Assembly: GCA_902778105.1 (NCBI GenBank)
Contig: CACYWN010000006.1
Coordinates: forward strand, 62,001 to 126,000
Direction: 5' to 3'
DNA: 64,000 nt
Source of the DNA: an uncultured Bacteroidia bacterium
GTDB lineage: Bacteria > Bacteroidota > Bacteroidia > Bacteroidales > UBA932
Shown: positions 50,718 to 59,672 of the stretch, one piece after another
How the letters are laid out: each line of letters opens with the position of its first letter
Numbering within the stretch: position 1 is the first letter of the stretch
Translations under genes and position numbers: made by a program
Notes under the pieces: generated by a model
The model's input: the letters and a program-made list of their open reading frames with translations, nothing else
Told to the model about the DNA's origin: nothing
Database searches by the model: none

Positions 50718-52646
50718 ATGAAGCGCTTTTCACTCATCGCCGCCCTGCTTCTGGTGAGCGGGACGGCAATGGCCGATGAAGGGATGTGGATGATCCACGC
50801 CCTCAACCAGGCCCTGGAAAAAAAGATGCAGGAGCGGGGGCTGCAGCTCTCCGCCGGGGAAATCTACAATGCCGACGCGCCGGGGGCCACGGTTTCCGAC
50901 GCCGTCGTGTCACTCGGCTTCTACTGCACGGCCAGCGTCATCTCGGATCAGGGACTCCTCATCACGAACCATCATTGCGCCTACAGCGACCTCTCGGACC
51001 TGTCCACGCCGGATAAGAACTATCTGGAGGACGGCTACTGGGCATTCTATCGCCAGGATGAGATTCCGCTCCGGGGAAAGGAAGTCTTCTTCCTCAAGCG
51101 CGTGCTGGACGTGACCGATGAAGTGGCTGCGCTGAAAGACTCGCTGCAGCGGGCCGGCGCCCCTTTCGGTTCGCGGCGCCTGTCTTCCCTGATGGAACGG
51201 AAATATGCCGCCCGGACGGGCCTGGAGGCCTCCCTGGATGCGATGTGGGCGGGCGAGAAGTATTATCTCTCGCTGTATCGGAAGTATACGGACATCCGCC
51301 TGGTGGGCGCTCCCCCGGTCTCCCTCGCCGCTTTCGGCGGTGACGAGGACAACTGGGAGTGGCCGCAGCACAAGGCCGATTTCGCCCTGTACCGCATTTA
51401 CGACCACGGGGAACCGCTTTCTTCTCCCTGGCACCTGAAGGTCTCCGAGGCCGGCTATCGGGAAGGAGATTATGCGATGGTCATCGGCTATCCCGGCCGC
51501 ACCGACCGCTACAGCAGTTCCTTCAAGGTCGATTACCTGGAGCGCGTGGAGCGGCCGGTGACGAACCGCCTCCGTGGTGCGCAGATGGAGATTGTCCGGA
51601 AATGGATGGACGTCGATCCGGACATCCGGAGGAAGTATTCCGACTGGTTCTTCTCCCTCTCCAACGTGCAGGAAATGCAGGAAGGGGAAGTCCAGTGTTT
51701 CAAGCGTTTCCACGTTGTGGACGAGAAGCGGGCCCAGGAAAAGGACCTGCCGCCGGACATCCTGAAGGGACTCGCCGACGAATATGCCGCCATCGAAGAG
51801 ATCGAGCGGGAGAAGGCCTATTATCGCGAGACGATTGTCCGCGGAATGCGCATCACGCCCACGATGCTCCGGATGTCCAACGCCAATACCGAAGAGGCCC
51901 GCGCGGAGCAATATCGACGGGGCCTGGCCGAGGTGGATCCGCGTGTGGAGAAGGACCTCATCGCCTACTCCCTGGAAGAGTATTTCGGCCATCTGCCGGC
52001 GGAGGTCATCGGCCATCGGCAGGATTCCCTGCGGAAGGCCTTTTCCGGCGATTACAGGGCCATGGCGGCGCATTTGTGGGACCATCCCCTGGAACTGATG
52101 GATTTCATCACGGAGGTAAAGATTACGGCCTTTAACACCCGCGAACAGCACACGGGCGACCTGACGGAGCTCACGCGCGCCTATACGCGTGCGCTTTATA
52201 AGGACCGCGCGGACAAAGGGATCGTCCAGTATCCCGACGCGAATTCCACGATGCGCATCACCTACGGGCGGGTTTCTTCCCTGGACCCCTGGGACGCCGT
52301 CCATACGTCCTGCTGGTCAACCCCCCGCGGCCTTTTCGAAAAATGGGACCCTGCGCAGCACGACTATGCGCTTCCGGCAGACTTCGTCGAAGCGGTGCAC
52401 GACTATGTGGGCCCGGTCAATTTCCTTACGGACAATGATATCACGGGCGGTAATTCCGGCTCCCCCGTCTTGAATGCACGGGGCGAACTCATCGGCCTGG
52501 CCTTCGACGGCAACAAGGAATCCCTTGCCTCCGACGCCTCCTATACCCCGGGATACAACAAGTGCGTCTGCGTGGATATCCGCTATGTGCTCTGGATTCT
52601 CCGGGATTACGTGGGATTGGAACGGATCCTGAAGGAGTTGGAATAA
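50718..52646 (+). CDS. S46-family dipeptidyl-peptidase (DPP7/DPP11-like)
   Basis: S46 enzymes remove N-terminal dipeptides in the periplasm of asaccharolytic Bacteroidota. The 642-residue product has a signal peptide (MKRFSLIAALLLVSGTAMA), the catalytic His86 in LLITNHHCAYSDL, FGGDEDNWEWPQHKADFALYR with the likely Asp, and Ser580 in ITGGNSGSPVLNARGELIGL. The segment LAFDGNKESL carries Gly where specificity differs between DPP7 (Gly) and DPP11 (Arg), favouring DPP7-like preference for hydrophobic residues; I am only moderately sure of that alignment. Last gene of the receptor operon, followed by a loop-conserved hairpin. Confidence 0.93.
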   Translation: MKRFSLIAALLLVSGTAMADEGMWMIHALNQALEKKMQERGLQLSAGEIYNADAPGATVSDAVVSLGFYCTASVISDQGLLITNHHCAYSDLSDLSTPDKNYLEDGYWAFYRQDEIPLRGKEVFFLKRVLDVTDEVAALKDSLQRAGAPFGSRRLSSLMERKYAARTGLEASLDAMWAGEKYYLSLYRKYTDIRLVGAPPVSLAAFGGDEDNWEWPQHKADFALYRIYDHGEPLSSPWHLKVSEAGYREGDYAMVIGYPGRTDRYSSSFKVDYLERVERPVTNRLRGAQMEIVRKWMDVDPDIRRKYSDWFFSLSNVQEMQEGEVQCFKRFHVVDEKRAQEKDLPPDILKGLADEYAAIEEIEREKAYYRETIVRGMRITPTMLRMSNANTEEARAEQYRRGLAEVDPRVEKDLIAYSLEEYFGHLPAEVIGHRQDSLRKAFSGDYRAMAAHLWDHPLELMDFITEVKITAFNTREQHTGDLTELTRAYTRALYKDRADKGIVQYPDANSTMRITYGRVSSLDPWDAVHTSCWSTPRGLFEKWDPAQHDYALPADFVEAVHDYVGPVNFLTDNDITGGNSGSPVLNARGELIGLAFDGNKESLASDASYTPGYNKCVCVDIRYVLWILRDYVGLERILKELE

Positions 52647-52659
52647 GCGGGAACAGGAG

Positions 52660-52714
52660 CAAAAGAAAGAGGGATGGCGCGACTTTTTTCGGAGCGCCAT
52701 CCCTCTTTCTTTTG
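52660..52714. terminator. Loop-conserved hairpin 4 (between S46 peptidase and secDF)
   Basis: A 21-bp perfect stem (52660-52680 with 52694-52714) around the 13-base loop GACTTTTTTCGGA. It lies between convergent genes and probably stops both. The stem shares only GAGGGATGG-like bases with hairpins 1 and 2; the loop is identical. Confidence 0.8.
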
Positions 52715-52736
52715 ATCTGAATGATCCCCTTCGGGC

Positions 52737-55694
52737 TTATTTCTTCTTGGGTTCGACAGCCTTCTTGTCCGCACCCTTCATGGTGGCGTCGTACATGACC
52801 GGAGTACCGATCATGATGGAGGCATAGGTACCGATGAGGATACCGAGGCAGAGGGCGACGGCCAGACCGCGGATGGACTCTCCGCCGAAGATCGCGATGG
52901 CGAGCATCGGGAGGAGGGTGGACACGGAGGTGTTGACCGTACGGGTGAGGGTGGCGTTCAGGGCGGTGTTCACGGTGGTCCGGAATTCCTCGCTCGGGTG
53001 GAGCGCCTTCTGCTCGCGGATACGGTCGAAGATAACCACGTTATCGTTGATGGCGTAACCGATGATGGTCAGGATGGCCGCGATGAACGTCTGGTCCACA
53101 TCCAGGTTGAACGGCAGGATACCGTTGAACAGGGAGAAGAAGCCGATGACGATGAGGGCCGTGTGGGCGAGGGAGACCACGCCGCCCAGACCCCAGGTCC
53201 AGCCCTTGAAGCGGACCGCGATGTAGGCGAAGATCACGAGGAGGGCCAGGAACACGGCGATGAACGCGCTGCGGGTGATGTCGCGGGCGATGGTCGGACC
53301 CACCTTGTCGGAGGAGACGATACCGTTCGGATTCTCCAGCGTGGAGGTGAACTGGTCGAGGGTCGTCTGCTCGGCGTAGAAGCCCTTGAGGGCGTCGAAG
53401 AGCAGGCGCTCGATCTCGGCGTCGACGGCGGTGTCTTCGCTGTCGTTCTTGTACTGGGTGGTGATCTTCATCTGGGCGTCACCGCCGAACTGCTTGACCT
53501 CGACGGAGTACTGGTCCTCGCCGGCGGCCTGGGCGGCAGCCTGGAAGGTGTTTTCCACGGCGGCGCGGACATCCTCGGCCTTGACGCTCTGGTCGAAGCG
53601 GACGACGTAGGTGCGGCCACCGGTGAAGTCGACACCGTAGCTGAAGCCCTTGAACGCGATGGAGGCGATGCTGATGAGGATCAGGGCGCCGGAGATGATG
53701 TAGGAGTACTTCTTCAGGCCGATGAAGTCGACGTGCGTGTTCTTCAGGAAGTTCCGGGTGAGGTTGTTGGACAGGCTCACGGTCTTTCCCTTGTTGATCC
53801 GGTCGTCGAAGATCAGGCGGGTGATGAAGATGGAGGTCAGCACGGACGTGATGATACCGATGATGAGCGTGGTGGCGAAGCCCTGGACCGGACCGGAACC
53901 GAACACGTAGAGGATGATACCGGTGAGGAGGGTGGTCACCTGGCCGTCGATGATGGCGGAGTAGGCGTTCTTGTAACCGTCGGCGACAGCCTTGGAGAAG
54001 CCCTTGCCCGCGGCCAGTTCTTCCTTGATGCGCTCATAGATGATCACGTTCGCATCCACGGCCATACCCAGGGTCAGGATGAGACCGGCGATACCCGGGA
54101 GGGTGAGGACGGCGCCGAAGGACACGAGGGTTCCGAAGAGCAGGAGGACGTTGCACAGGAGGGCGACGTCGGCGATGAGACCGGCACCCTGGTAGAAGAA
54201 CACCATGTAGATGAGCACCAGGACGAAGGCGATCAGGAAGGAGATGAGACCGGCGCGGATGGAAGCGGAACCGAGGGACGGGCCCACGACCTGCTCCTGG
54301 ATGATGGATGCCGGAGCCGGAAGCTTACCGGACTTGAGGACGTTCGCGAGGTCTTCCGCCTCCTGGACGTCGAAGTTGCCGGTGATCTGGGAGTTGCCGC
54401 CGGTGATTTCGTTCTGGACGTTCGGATAGGAGTACACGAGGCCGTCGAGGACGATGGCGATCTGCTTGCCGATGTTGTCCTTCGTGAGGCGGGCCCAGAT
54501 GGAGGCGCCCTCGGCGTTCATGGTCATGGAAACGGACGGGGCGCCGCCGTTACCCTGCTGGCCGCCGTTGAAGTCCACGCGGGCGTCGGTCACGGAGCCG
54601 CCGTCGAGCGGGGCCTTGCCGTCACGGGAGGTGGCCTTGATGGCGACGAGCTCATAGATGTTGCCGCCCTTCTCGACGAACTCGGACGGTTTCACGGTCC
54701 AGAGGCCGCGGAATCCCTGCGGAAGGACGTCCTCGGCCATGGCGAGGTAGCGGTTCACGGTCACGGTGTCCACACCGTTGGCGAAACCGATGCAGGCGTT
54801 GTTCCAGCCGCTGGGCTGCAGGACGCTGAGAAGCGGGTTGGCGACGGCGGTGCTGTCGCCCAGGTTCGCGAGGATCTCGGAAACACGGGCATCCACGGCG
54901 TACAGGTTCACCTCATTGGCGGTGAAAGTGGGCCAGAACTCGAGGGAAGCGGTGCCCTGCAGGAGCTTGCGCACGCGCTCAGGGTCCTTGACGCCCGGGA
55001 GCTCGATGAGGATCTTGCCGCTGTTCTCGATGCGCTGGATGTTCGGCTGGGTGACGCCGAAGCGGTCGATACGGTTGCGCAGGACGTTGAAGGAGTTGTC
55101 GATGGCGCTCTTGGCTTCACCCCGGATGACCTCGATGACCTCGCGGTCCGTGGATTCGGGCTTCACCTTGTCGCGGAGCTCGTAGGTGCCGAAGATCTCG
55201 GCGAGCCGGCGGCCGTTCGCATTCTCGGCCCAGGCGCTCTCGAACAGGGCGATGAAGTCCTGGCTGGAGTTGACGTTGTTCTTCTTGGCGGCATCGATAG
55301 CCTTCAGGAAGTCAGGGTCGGCGCTGTTGCCCGCAAGGGCCTTCACGAGGTCCTCAAGCTGGACCTGCAGCATCACGTTCATACCGCCCTTGAGGTCGAG
55401 GCCGAGATTGATCTCCTTTTCCTTGGCGCTCTGGTAGGTATATCCGAGATAGACCTTTTCGTTGCTGATGGAGTCGATGTAGGCGCGGTTCCGGATGGCT
55501 GCCACCGAGTCGAGAACGAATTCCCGGACGTCGGCGGCGACATTGTTCGCGTCCACGAACTGCTGCGCCTTGGCGGCAGCGGCCTTGGCAGCCTTGTTCT
55601 CCTGGATGCGGGTCACCGCCGTGAAGGAGAGCTGCCAGATGCTGGCCAGGGCAAGCAGGATGGCGAAGAGCCTGATTAATCCTTTGCTTTGCAT
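52737..55694 (-). CDS. secDF: Fused protein-export membrane protein SecDF
   Basis: SecD and SecF use the proton gradient to pull preproteins through SecYEG. The 985-residue product is the single-chain fusion common in Bacteroidota. The SecD half has the N-terminal helix, LGLDLKGGMNVMLQV, the periplasmic domain, and six helices including NVLLLFGTLVSFGAVLTLPGIAGLILTLGMAVDANVIIYER. The SecF half follows with GVDFTGGRTYVVRF and FAYIAVRFKGWTWGLGGVVSL, and IGYAINDNVVIFDRIRE. The start MQSKGLIRLF is the first good ATG. A -7 element TACTTTTG (reverse of 55780-55787) lies about 85 bases upstream. It is divergent from the TPR/PD40 gene. Confidence 0.96.
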   Translation of the reverse strand: MQSKGLIRLFAILLALASIWQLSFTAVTRIQENKAAKAAAAKAQQFVDANNVAADVREFVLDSVAAIRNRAYIDSISNEKVYLGYTYQSAKEKEINLGLDLKGGMNVMLQVQLEDLVKALAGNSADPDFLKAIDAAKKNNVNSSQDFIALFESAWAENANGRRLAEIFGTYELRDKVKPESTDREVIEVIRGEAKSAIDNSFNVLRNRIDRFGVTQPNIQRIENSGKILIELPGVKDPERVRKLLQGTASLEFWPTFTANEVNLYAVDARVSEILANLGDSTAVANPLLSVLQPSGWNNACIGFANGVDTVTVNRYLAMAEDVLPQGFRGLWTVKPSEFVEKGGNIYELVAIKATSRDGKAPLDGGSVTDARVDFNGGQQGNGGAPSVSMTMNAEGASIWARLTKDNIGKQIAIVLDGLVYSYPNVQNEITGGNSQITGNFDVQEAEDLANVLKSGKLPAPASIIQEQVVGPSLGSASIRAGLISFLIAFVLVLIYMVFFYQGAGLIADVALLCNVLLLFGTLVSFGAVLTLPGIAGLILTLGMAVDANVIIYERIKEELAAGKGFSKAVADGYKNAYSAIIDGQVTTLLTGIILYVFGSGPVQGFATTLIIGIITSVLTSIFITRLIFDDRINKGKTVSLSNNLTRNFLKNTHVDFIGLKKYSYIISGALILISIASIAFKGFSYGVDFTGGRTYVVRFDQSVKAEDVRAAVENTFQAAAQAAGEDQYSVEVKQFGGDAQMKITTQYKNDSEDTAVDAEIERLLFDALKGFYAEQTTLDQFTSTLENPNGIVSSDKVGPTIARDITRSAFIAVFLALLVIFAYIAVRFKGWTWGLGGVVSLAHTALIVIGFFSLFNGILPFNLDVDQTFIAAILTIIGYAINDNVVIFDRIREQKALHPSEEFRTTVNTALNATLTRTVNTSVSTLLPMLAIAIFGGESIRGLAVALCLGILIGTYASIMIGTPVMYDATMKGADKKAVEPKKK

Positions 55695-55828
55695 TTTTAA
55701 CTCTATTTATTATTAGTTTATCCACATCAAGCCGCGCCGGCAAGGGCCGAACCTTGCAGACCTCGGCAAAATAAGGGTACAAAAGTACAAATTTTTTCTG
55801 ATAAATGAAGATTCTCACAAGGATTTCT

Positions 55829-55836
55829 TAATTTTG
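55829..55836 (+). promoter_or_regulatory. -7 element (TAATTTTG) of the TPR/PD40 gene
   Basis: TAATTTTG fits TAnnTTTG and lies 23 bases before the GTG start at 55860. On the other strand, CAAAAGTA at 55780-55787 is the corresponding element for secDF. Confidence 0.45.
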
Positions 55837-55859
55837 CATACTCGAAACGAACGATTGAG

Positions 55860-57440
55860 GTGAGAAGAAGGCTTTTTTCCATCTTTTTTTTACTCCTGGC
55901 GGCAACGCCCTGCCTCCGGGCCCAGACGGATTCCCTCCTCCGGGAAGGAGACCGCCTGCACCGGGAGTACCGTTTCGAAGAGGCGATGGACCTGTACCGG
56001 GAAGCGGTGGCGACCGCCCCGGCCGACACGGTCCCGCTTCTCCGCGCCCGGATTGACAATTGTCAGAACGCCCTGGTAATGACGGACTTCTGTGAGAGTC
56101 CCGTCGTCATCGCCCGCCAGCGGTTCTCCCGGCAGGATTTCTTCCTGTATTACCCCCTCAAGAACCAGGGGTGGCGGCAGGGACCCAATGTCCTGGATCC
56201 CTCGACGGACGAGGATTTCCCCATTTACGCCCCCAAGGGCGGCCACACGGTCTGTTTTTCCGCGCCCGACGCCGTGGGCAGCCGGAACCTGTACATCACC
56301 CGGGACCAGGATACCCTGTGGTCGGCACCCGAACTGCTGGGTGAGCATCTCCTGTCCTTTGGAAACGAGGTGTTCCCGATGCTTTCGGAAGATGGGAAAA
56401 CCCTGTATTTCTCCTCGGACGGCCTGTACGGAATGGGCGGATACGACCTTTACCGGTCGACGTGGGATGAAGAGGCCCTCACCTGGGGCGTGCCGGAGAA
56501 CCTGGGATTCCCTTACTCCTCCCCGGCGGACGACTTCCTGCTCACCGACACCTCTGACGGCCGCTATACCCTTTTCGCCTCCAACCGGGACTGCGCCCGG
56601 GACAGCGTCTACATCTATGTGCTGGAAAAGCGGGCGGATCCGGTCCGGACACCGGTCCGCGACCCGGTCGCCCTGGCCCGGATGGCCTCGCTGAACCCGC
56701 TGGACGACCCTTCGCGGCTGGACCACGGTTCCGCCGTCTCGGAAGCCGCTCCTTCCAACGACGACACCCGCCTGTATATGGAGAAGATGGCGCAGGCGCG
56801 GGCGCTGCGGGATACGATCTATGCCTATGAACAGCGGGTGGACCAGCTCCGGGCCCGGCTTTCCGCCGATTCCGGGGAGGGCAGGACCGCCCTGACGGCC
56901 GCCATCGTGGAAAAGGAAACGGCCCTTACTCCGCTCCGGAACAAGCTGGAAGAAACCACCCGGGCGATCCGCCAGATCGAGCAGTCCTTCCTCCGGAGCG
57001 GCGTGGTGTCCTCTTCGGAGCGGGCCGACCGCGAGGTGGTCGGGGCCCGTTCCAGCTATACCTTTACGAAGAACTCCTTCGGGGCGAAACTGCGGATGAA
57101 ACTGGCCGCCCCTCCCGCCACGACGCAGAATTCCTACAAGGTGGGGCCCGTGGGACGTTTTGCCCAGGATACCCGGCTGCCGGAGGGCGTCATCTACCAG
57201 ATCCAGCTTTTCCTGTCGGCGCGCCATGCCACCCTCGAGGAGATCGGCGGCCTGGATCCCGTGTATGAGCGGTTGACTTCCTCGCTGAAGTATACCTACA
57301 GCGTCGGCGTGTTCCGGACGTTCCGGGAGGCGCTTGCGCAGCTCAACCCCATCCGCAAACTCGGTTTCCCGGACGCGGAGATCACGGCCTTCATCGACGG
57401 GAGGCCGGTTCCCCTCGCGCTGGCCCGTCGCGCTGAATAA
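55860..57440 (+). CDS. Secreted protein with TPR, PD40 beta-propeller and SPOR-like C-terminus
   Basis: The 526-residue product starts with GTG (MRRRLFSIFFLLLAATPCLRA, a signal peptide). A TPR-like pair follows (LREGDRLHREYRFEEAMDLYREAV), then PD40 blades (GGHTVCFSAPDAVGSRNLYIT, FPMLSEDGKTLYFSSDGLYGMGGYDLYRS, TLFASNRDCARDSVYIYVL), a coiled coil near residues 300-380 (YMEKMAQARALRDTIYAYEQR), and a SPOR-like end (YQIQLFLSARHATLEEIGGL ... FRTFREALAQLNPIRKLGF). SPOR domains bind denuded peptidoglycan, so it may sit at the cell wall; PorE of the T9SS has related TPR and propeller parts but a different C-terminus. Its last 50 bases overlap the convergent transporter gene. Confidence 0.8.
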   Translation: MRRRLFSIFFLLLAATPCLRAQTDSLLREGDRLHREYRFEEAMDLYREAVATAPADTVPLLRARIDNCQNALVMTDFCESPVVIARQRFSRQDFFLYYPLKNQGWRQGPNVLDPSTDEDFPIYAPKGGHTVCFSAPDAVGSRNLYITRDQDTLWSAPELLGEHLLSFGNEVFPMLSEDGKTLYFSSDGLYGMGGYDLYRSTWDEEALTWGVPENLGFPYSSPADDFLLTDTSDGRYTLFASNRDCARDSVYIYVLEKRADPVRTPVRDPVALARMASLNPLDDPSRLDHGSAVSEAAPSNDDTRLYMEKMAQARALRDTIYAYEQRVDQLRARLSADSGEGRTALTAAIVEKETALTPLRNKLEETTRAIRQIEQSFLRSGVVSSSERADREVVGARSSYTFTKNSFGAKLRMKLAAPPATTQNSYKVGPVGRFAQDTRLPEGVIYQIQLFLSARHATLEEIGGLDPVYERLTSSLKYTYSVGVFRTFREALAQLNPIRKLGFPDAEITAFIDGRPVPLALARRAE

Positions 57441-58752
57441 GGCAGCACAGGCCGAGGAAGGTCAGTCCGGCATTCATCACCAGCAGTTCATAGCTGAACC
57501 GGTAGCCGTTGAACCACCGCTCCGAATTGAGCTGGAGGACCAGGCAGAGGACCGGTGCTGCCAGGGCCACGAGCGGGACATAGCGGTCTTTCACCTTTTT
57601 CCGGGTCAGGATTCCGAAGGCAAACAGCCCCAGAAGGGGGCCGTATGTGTAGCTGGCCAGCTTGTACACCGCGTCGATGGCGCTGGTGCTGTTCAGGGCG
57701 TTGAACGCGATGATGGTGACGGCCATCAGCACCGCCATCATCAGGTGGACGCCTTTCCGGACCTTCACGTCGCCGGCCTTGTCCAGGATATCCACCGTGA
57801 AGGAGGTCGTGAGGGAGGTCAGGGCCGACCCGCCCGCGCCGTAGGCGCTGATCATGAAACCCGTGACGAAGAATACGCCCACGATGGCGGGCAGGCAGCC
57901 GCCGGTCGCGACGGCCGGGAAGAGACGGTCCCCGGTCTCGGTGATGCCGTGCGCGGCGGCGAATTGGTACAGAAGCGAGCCCAGGCACAGGAAACCTGCG
58001 ATGACAACCGTTTGCAGGAGGCTGCTCACGACCAGGTTTTTCTGGGAGTCCCTGTAATTCCTGCACGCGAGCGTCCGCTGCATCATGTCCTGGTCCAGGC
58101 CGGTCATGGCGACCACGGTGAACAGTCCGCCCAGCAGCTGTTTCCAGAAGTATTGCGGGTGGTTCAGGTCATCGAAGAAGAACACCTTCTCGTGGATCCG
58201 GACGGCCCCGAGGTCCTTCCCGATAAAAACGATGGCGAGGATGACCGCCACGATCATGCAGGCGGTCTTGACGACGTCCACTCCGATGACGGACTTCACC
58301 CCGCCGCGGAAGGTGATCGCCAGGCAGACCGCCACGTTGCAGAGGACGTTCAGCCAGAAAGGGAGGCCCAGCGGATCGAAAAGGAGCAGCTGCACGGTCA
58401 GGCACACCAGGAACAGGCGGACCGCCGCCCCCAGCATCTTGGAGAAGAAGAAGAACCAGGCGCCGGTCTTATAGGAGGCCCGGCCGAAGCGTTCCTCCAG
58501 GTACTGGTAGATGGAAACGACATTGAGCCTGAAGTACAGGGGGGTCAGGACGAAGGCAATCACCAGATAGCCCAGGAAGAAGCCGAGGCACATCTGCAGG
58601 TAGCCGAATCCGCTCGTGCCCACCATGCCCGGGACGGAAACAAAGGTCACGCCCGACATGCAGGAACCGATCATGGCAATGGCGACAACGGCCCAGTGCG
58701 TCTTGCGGCCGCCGTTGTAAAAGGAGGAGTCCTGACTTCCCTGCGGCTTCAT
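57391..58752 (-). CDS. Sodium:solute symporter (SSS/SLC5 family) lacking the usual first helix
   Basis: The 453-residue product has the SSS core: FYNGGRKTHWAVVAIAMIGSCMSGVTFVSVPGMVG, then about 12 hydrophobic segments including RGGVKSVIGVDVVKTACMIVAVILAI and GFMISAYGAGGSALTSLTTSFTVDIL. Family members start with an extra helix of about 30 residues before the FFxGxRxxxW segment; that helix is missing here and the frame has no room for it, because the start overlaps the LytTR gene stop (ATGA). The transported solute is unknown. The coupling to a membrane-bound LytTR regulator suggests a role in signal-dependent uptake or sensing. The 3' end overlaps the convergent TPR/PD40 gene by 50 bases. Confidence 0.88.
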   Translation of the reverse strand: MKPQGSQDSSFYNGGRKTHWAVVAIAMIGSCMSGVTFVSVPGMVGTSGFGYLQMCLGFFLGYLVIAFVLTPLYFRLNVVSIYQYLEERFGRASYKTGAWFFFFSKMLGAAVRLFLVCLTVQLLLFDPLGLPFWLNVLCNVAVCLAITFRGGVKSVIGVDVVKTACMIVAVILAIVFIGKDLGAVRIHEKVFFFDDLNHPQYFWKQLLGGLFTVVAMTGLDQDMMQRTLACRNYRDSQKNLVVSSLLQTVVIAGFLCLGSLLYQFAAAHGITETGDRLFPAVATGGCLPAIVGVFFVTGFMISAYGAGGSALTSLTTSFTVDILDKAGDVKVRKGVHLMMAVLMAVTIIAFNALNSTSAIDAVYKLASYTYGPLLGLFAFGILTRKKVKDRYVPLVALAAPVLCLVLQLNSERWFNGYRFSYELLVMNAGLTFLGLCCLIQRDGPARGEPASRR

Positions 58753-59546
58753 CTCAGGTTCTCTTTATGGGCCCGCCCGACCGGGAGGGGGGTCTCCACG
58801 CCGATCAGCTTGACGGAGGAGGCCTTCTTGCTCTCGATCCGGTGGAGCGGGACGATGTAGGAACGGTGGATCCGCACGAACTTGCCTTCGGGAAGCATCT
58901 CCAGCAGCGATTTCATCGTGATCTGGGAGACGATGTCGTCCTGGTGGTCCAGGTGGATGCAGGCGTAGTTGTTCCTGGCTTCGATGTACTGGATGGCGCC
59001 GAGCGGGATGGTCACATCCCTGTAATCGGCTTTGACCGTCACGGTCTCCCCGGCGACGGCCGCGGCGGCGCGGGTTTCCACCGCCGCCCGGACGGCCAGC
59101 GATTCCTCTTCCGCGCTTCGGAGGCCTGCCTGCTCGCGGAGTTTCCTGGCCAGCAGTCCGGTGGCCAGTCCGCATCCCATCGCGGAGATGTACAGGACCC
59201 AGATTGCCTGCTGGTACAGATACAGGCGCGCAGGCCGGTCCGCCCCGCTTTCCTGCGGGAAGGGTACCTGCCTCAGGGTCATCAGGAAGGTGACGACCAC
59301 CGTCAGGAACAGGATGGCGATTCCGCTCCAGCGCCGTCCTTTCCCCGCCGCGAACATGCCCGGCAGGATGTGCCGGCCGAGATACCAGCACAGGTAGGTC
59401 CAGGCCAGGCAGAGGACAACGTCCGTTGCCCGCCATCCGATCCATTCTTCCAGGGGAAAGACGGCGGCCAGGCCCGGAAGGACGAGGAGGCAGACCAGCA
59501 GGTCCGCCCACGTCTGGGTCGATATGTTCGGCGTGTGCTTTGCCAT
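58749..59546 (-). CDS. Membrane-anchored LytTR-family DNA-binding regulator
   Basis: The 265-residue product has four hydrophobic segments in residues about 10-150 (DLLVCLLVLPGLAAVF, ATDVVLCLAWTYLCWYLG, IAILFLTVVVTFLMTL, AIWVLYISAMGCGLATGLL), a short linker, and a C-terminal LytTR domain (VTVKADYRDVTIPLGAIQYIEARNNYACIHL ... FVRIHRSYIVPLHRIESKK). There is no receiver domain, so the signal probably comes through the membrane part rather than by phosphorylation. It is coupled (ATGA) to the transporter gene. A -7-like TATTTTTG lies on the reverse of 59555-59562. Confidence 0.9.
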   Translation of the reverse strand: MAKHTPNISTQTWADLLVCLLVLPGLAAVFPLEEWIGWRATDVVLCLAWTYLCWYLGRHILPGMFAAGKGRRWSGIAILFLTVVVTFLMTLRQVPFPQESGADRPARLYLYQQAIWVLYISAMGCGLATGLLARKLREQAGLRSAEEESLAVRAAVETRAAAAVAGETVTVKADYRDVTIPLGAIQYIEARNNYACIHLDHQDDIVSQITMKSLLEMLPEGKFVRIHRSYIVPLHRIESKKASSVKLIGVETPLPVGRAHKENLR

Positions 59547-59636
59547 AACGACTGCAAAAATACGGATTATTTCGTTTATTTGTCGATGGAACGCGAAAAA
59601 ACGCCGTTCACCCCTGAAATTGAGTACGCTAATGGG

Positions 59637-59667
59637 TTGATTATTTCCCGGTTAAACCGTATCTTTG
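59637..59667 (+). promoter_or_regulatory. Promoter of the ogt-cutC-ridA operon
   Basis: TTG (59637-59639), 20 bases, then TATCTTTG (59660-59667). This fits the Bacteroidota pattern. The ATG follows after 5 bases, so the message would be almost leaderless. Confidence 0.65.
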
Positions 59668-59672
59668 TACAT

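Noticed and set aside
52998-55679. An 893-codon open frame on plus, antisense to secDF
   Set aside because: Highly repetitive acidic composition; secDF on minus is unambiguous.
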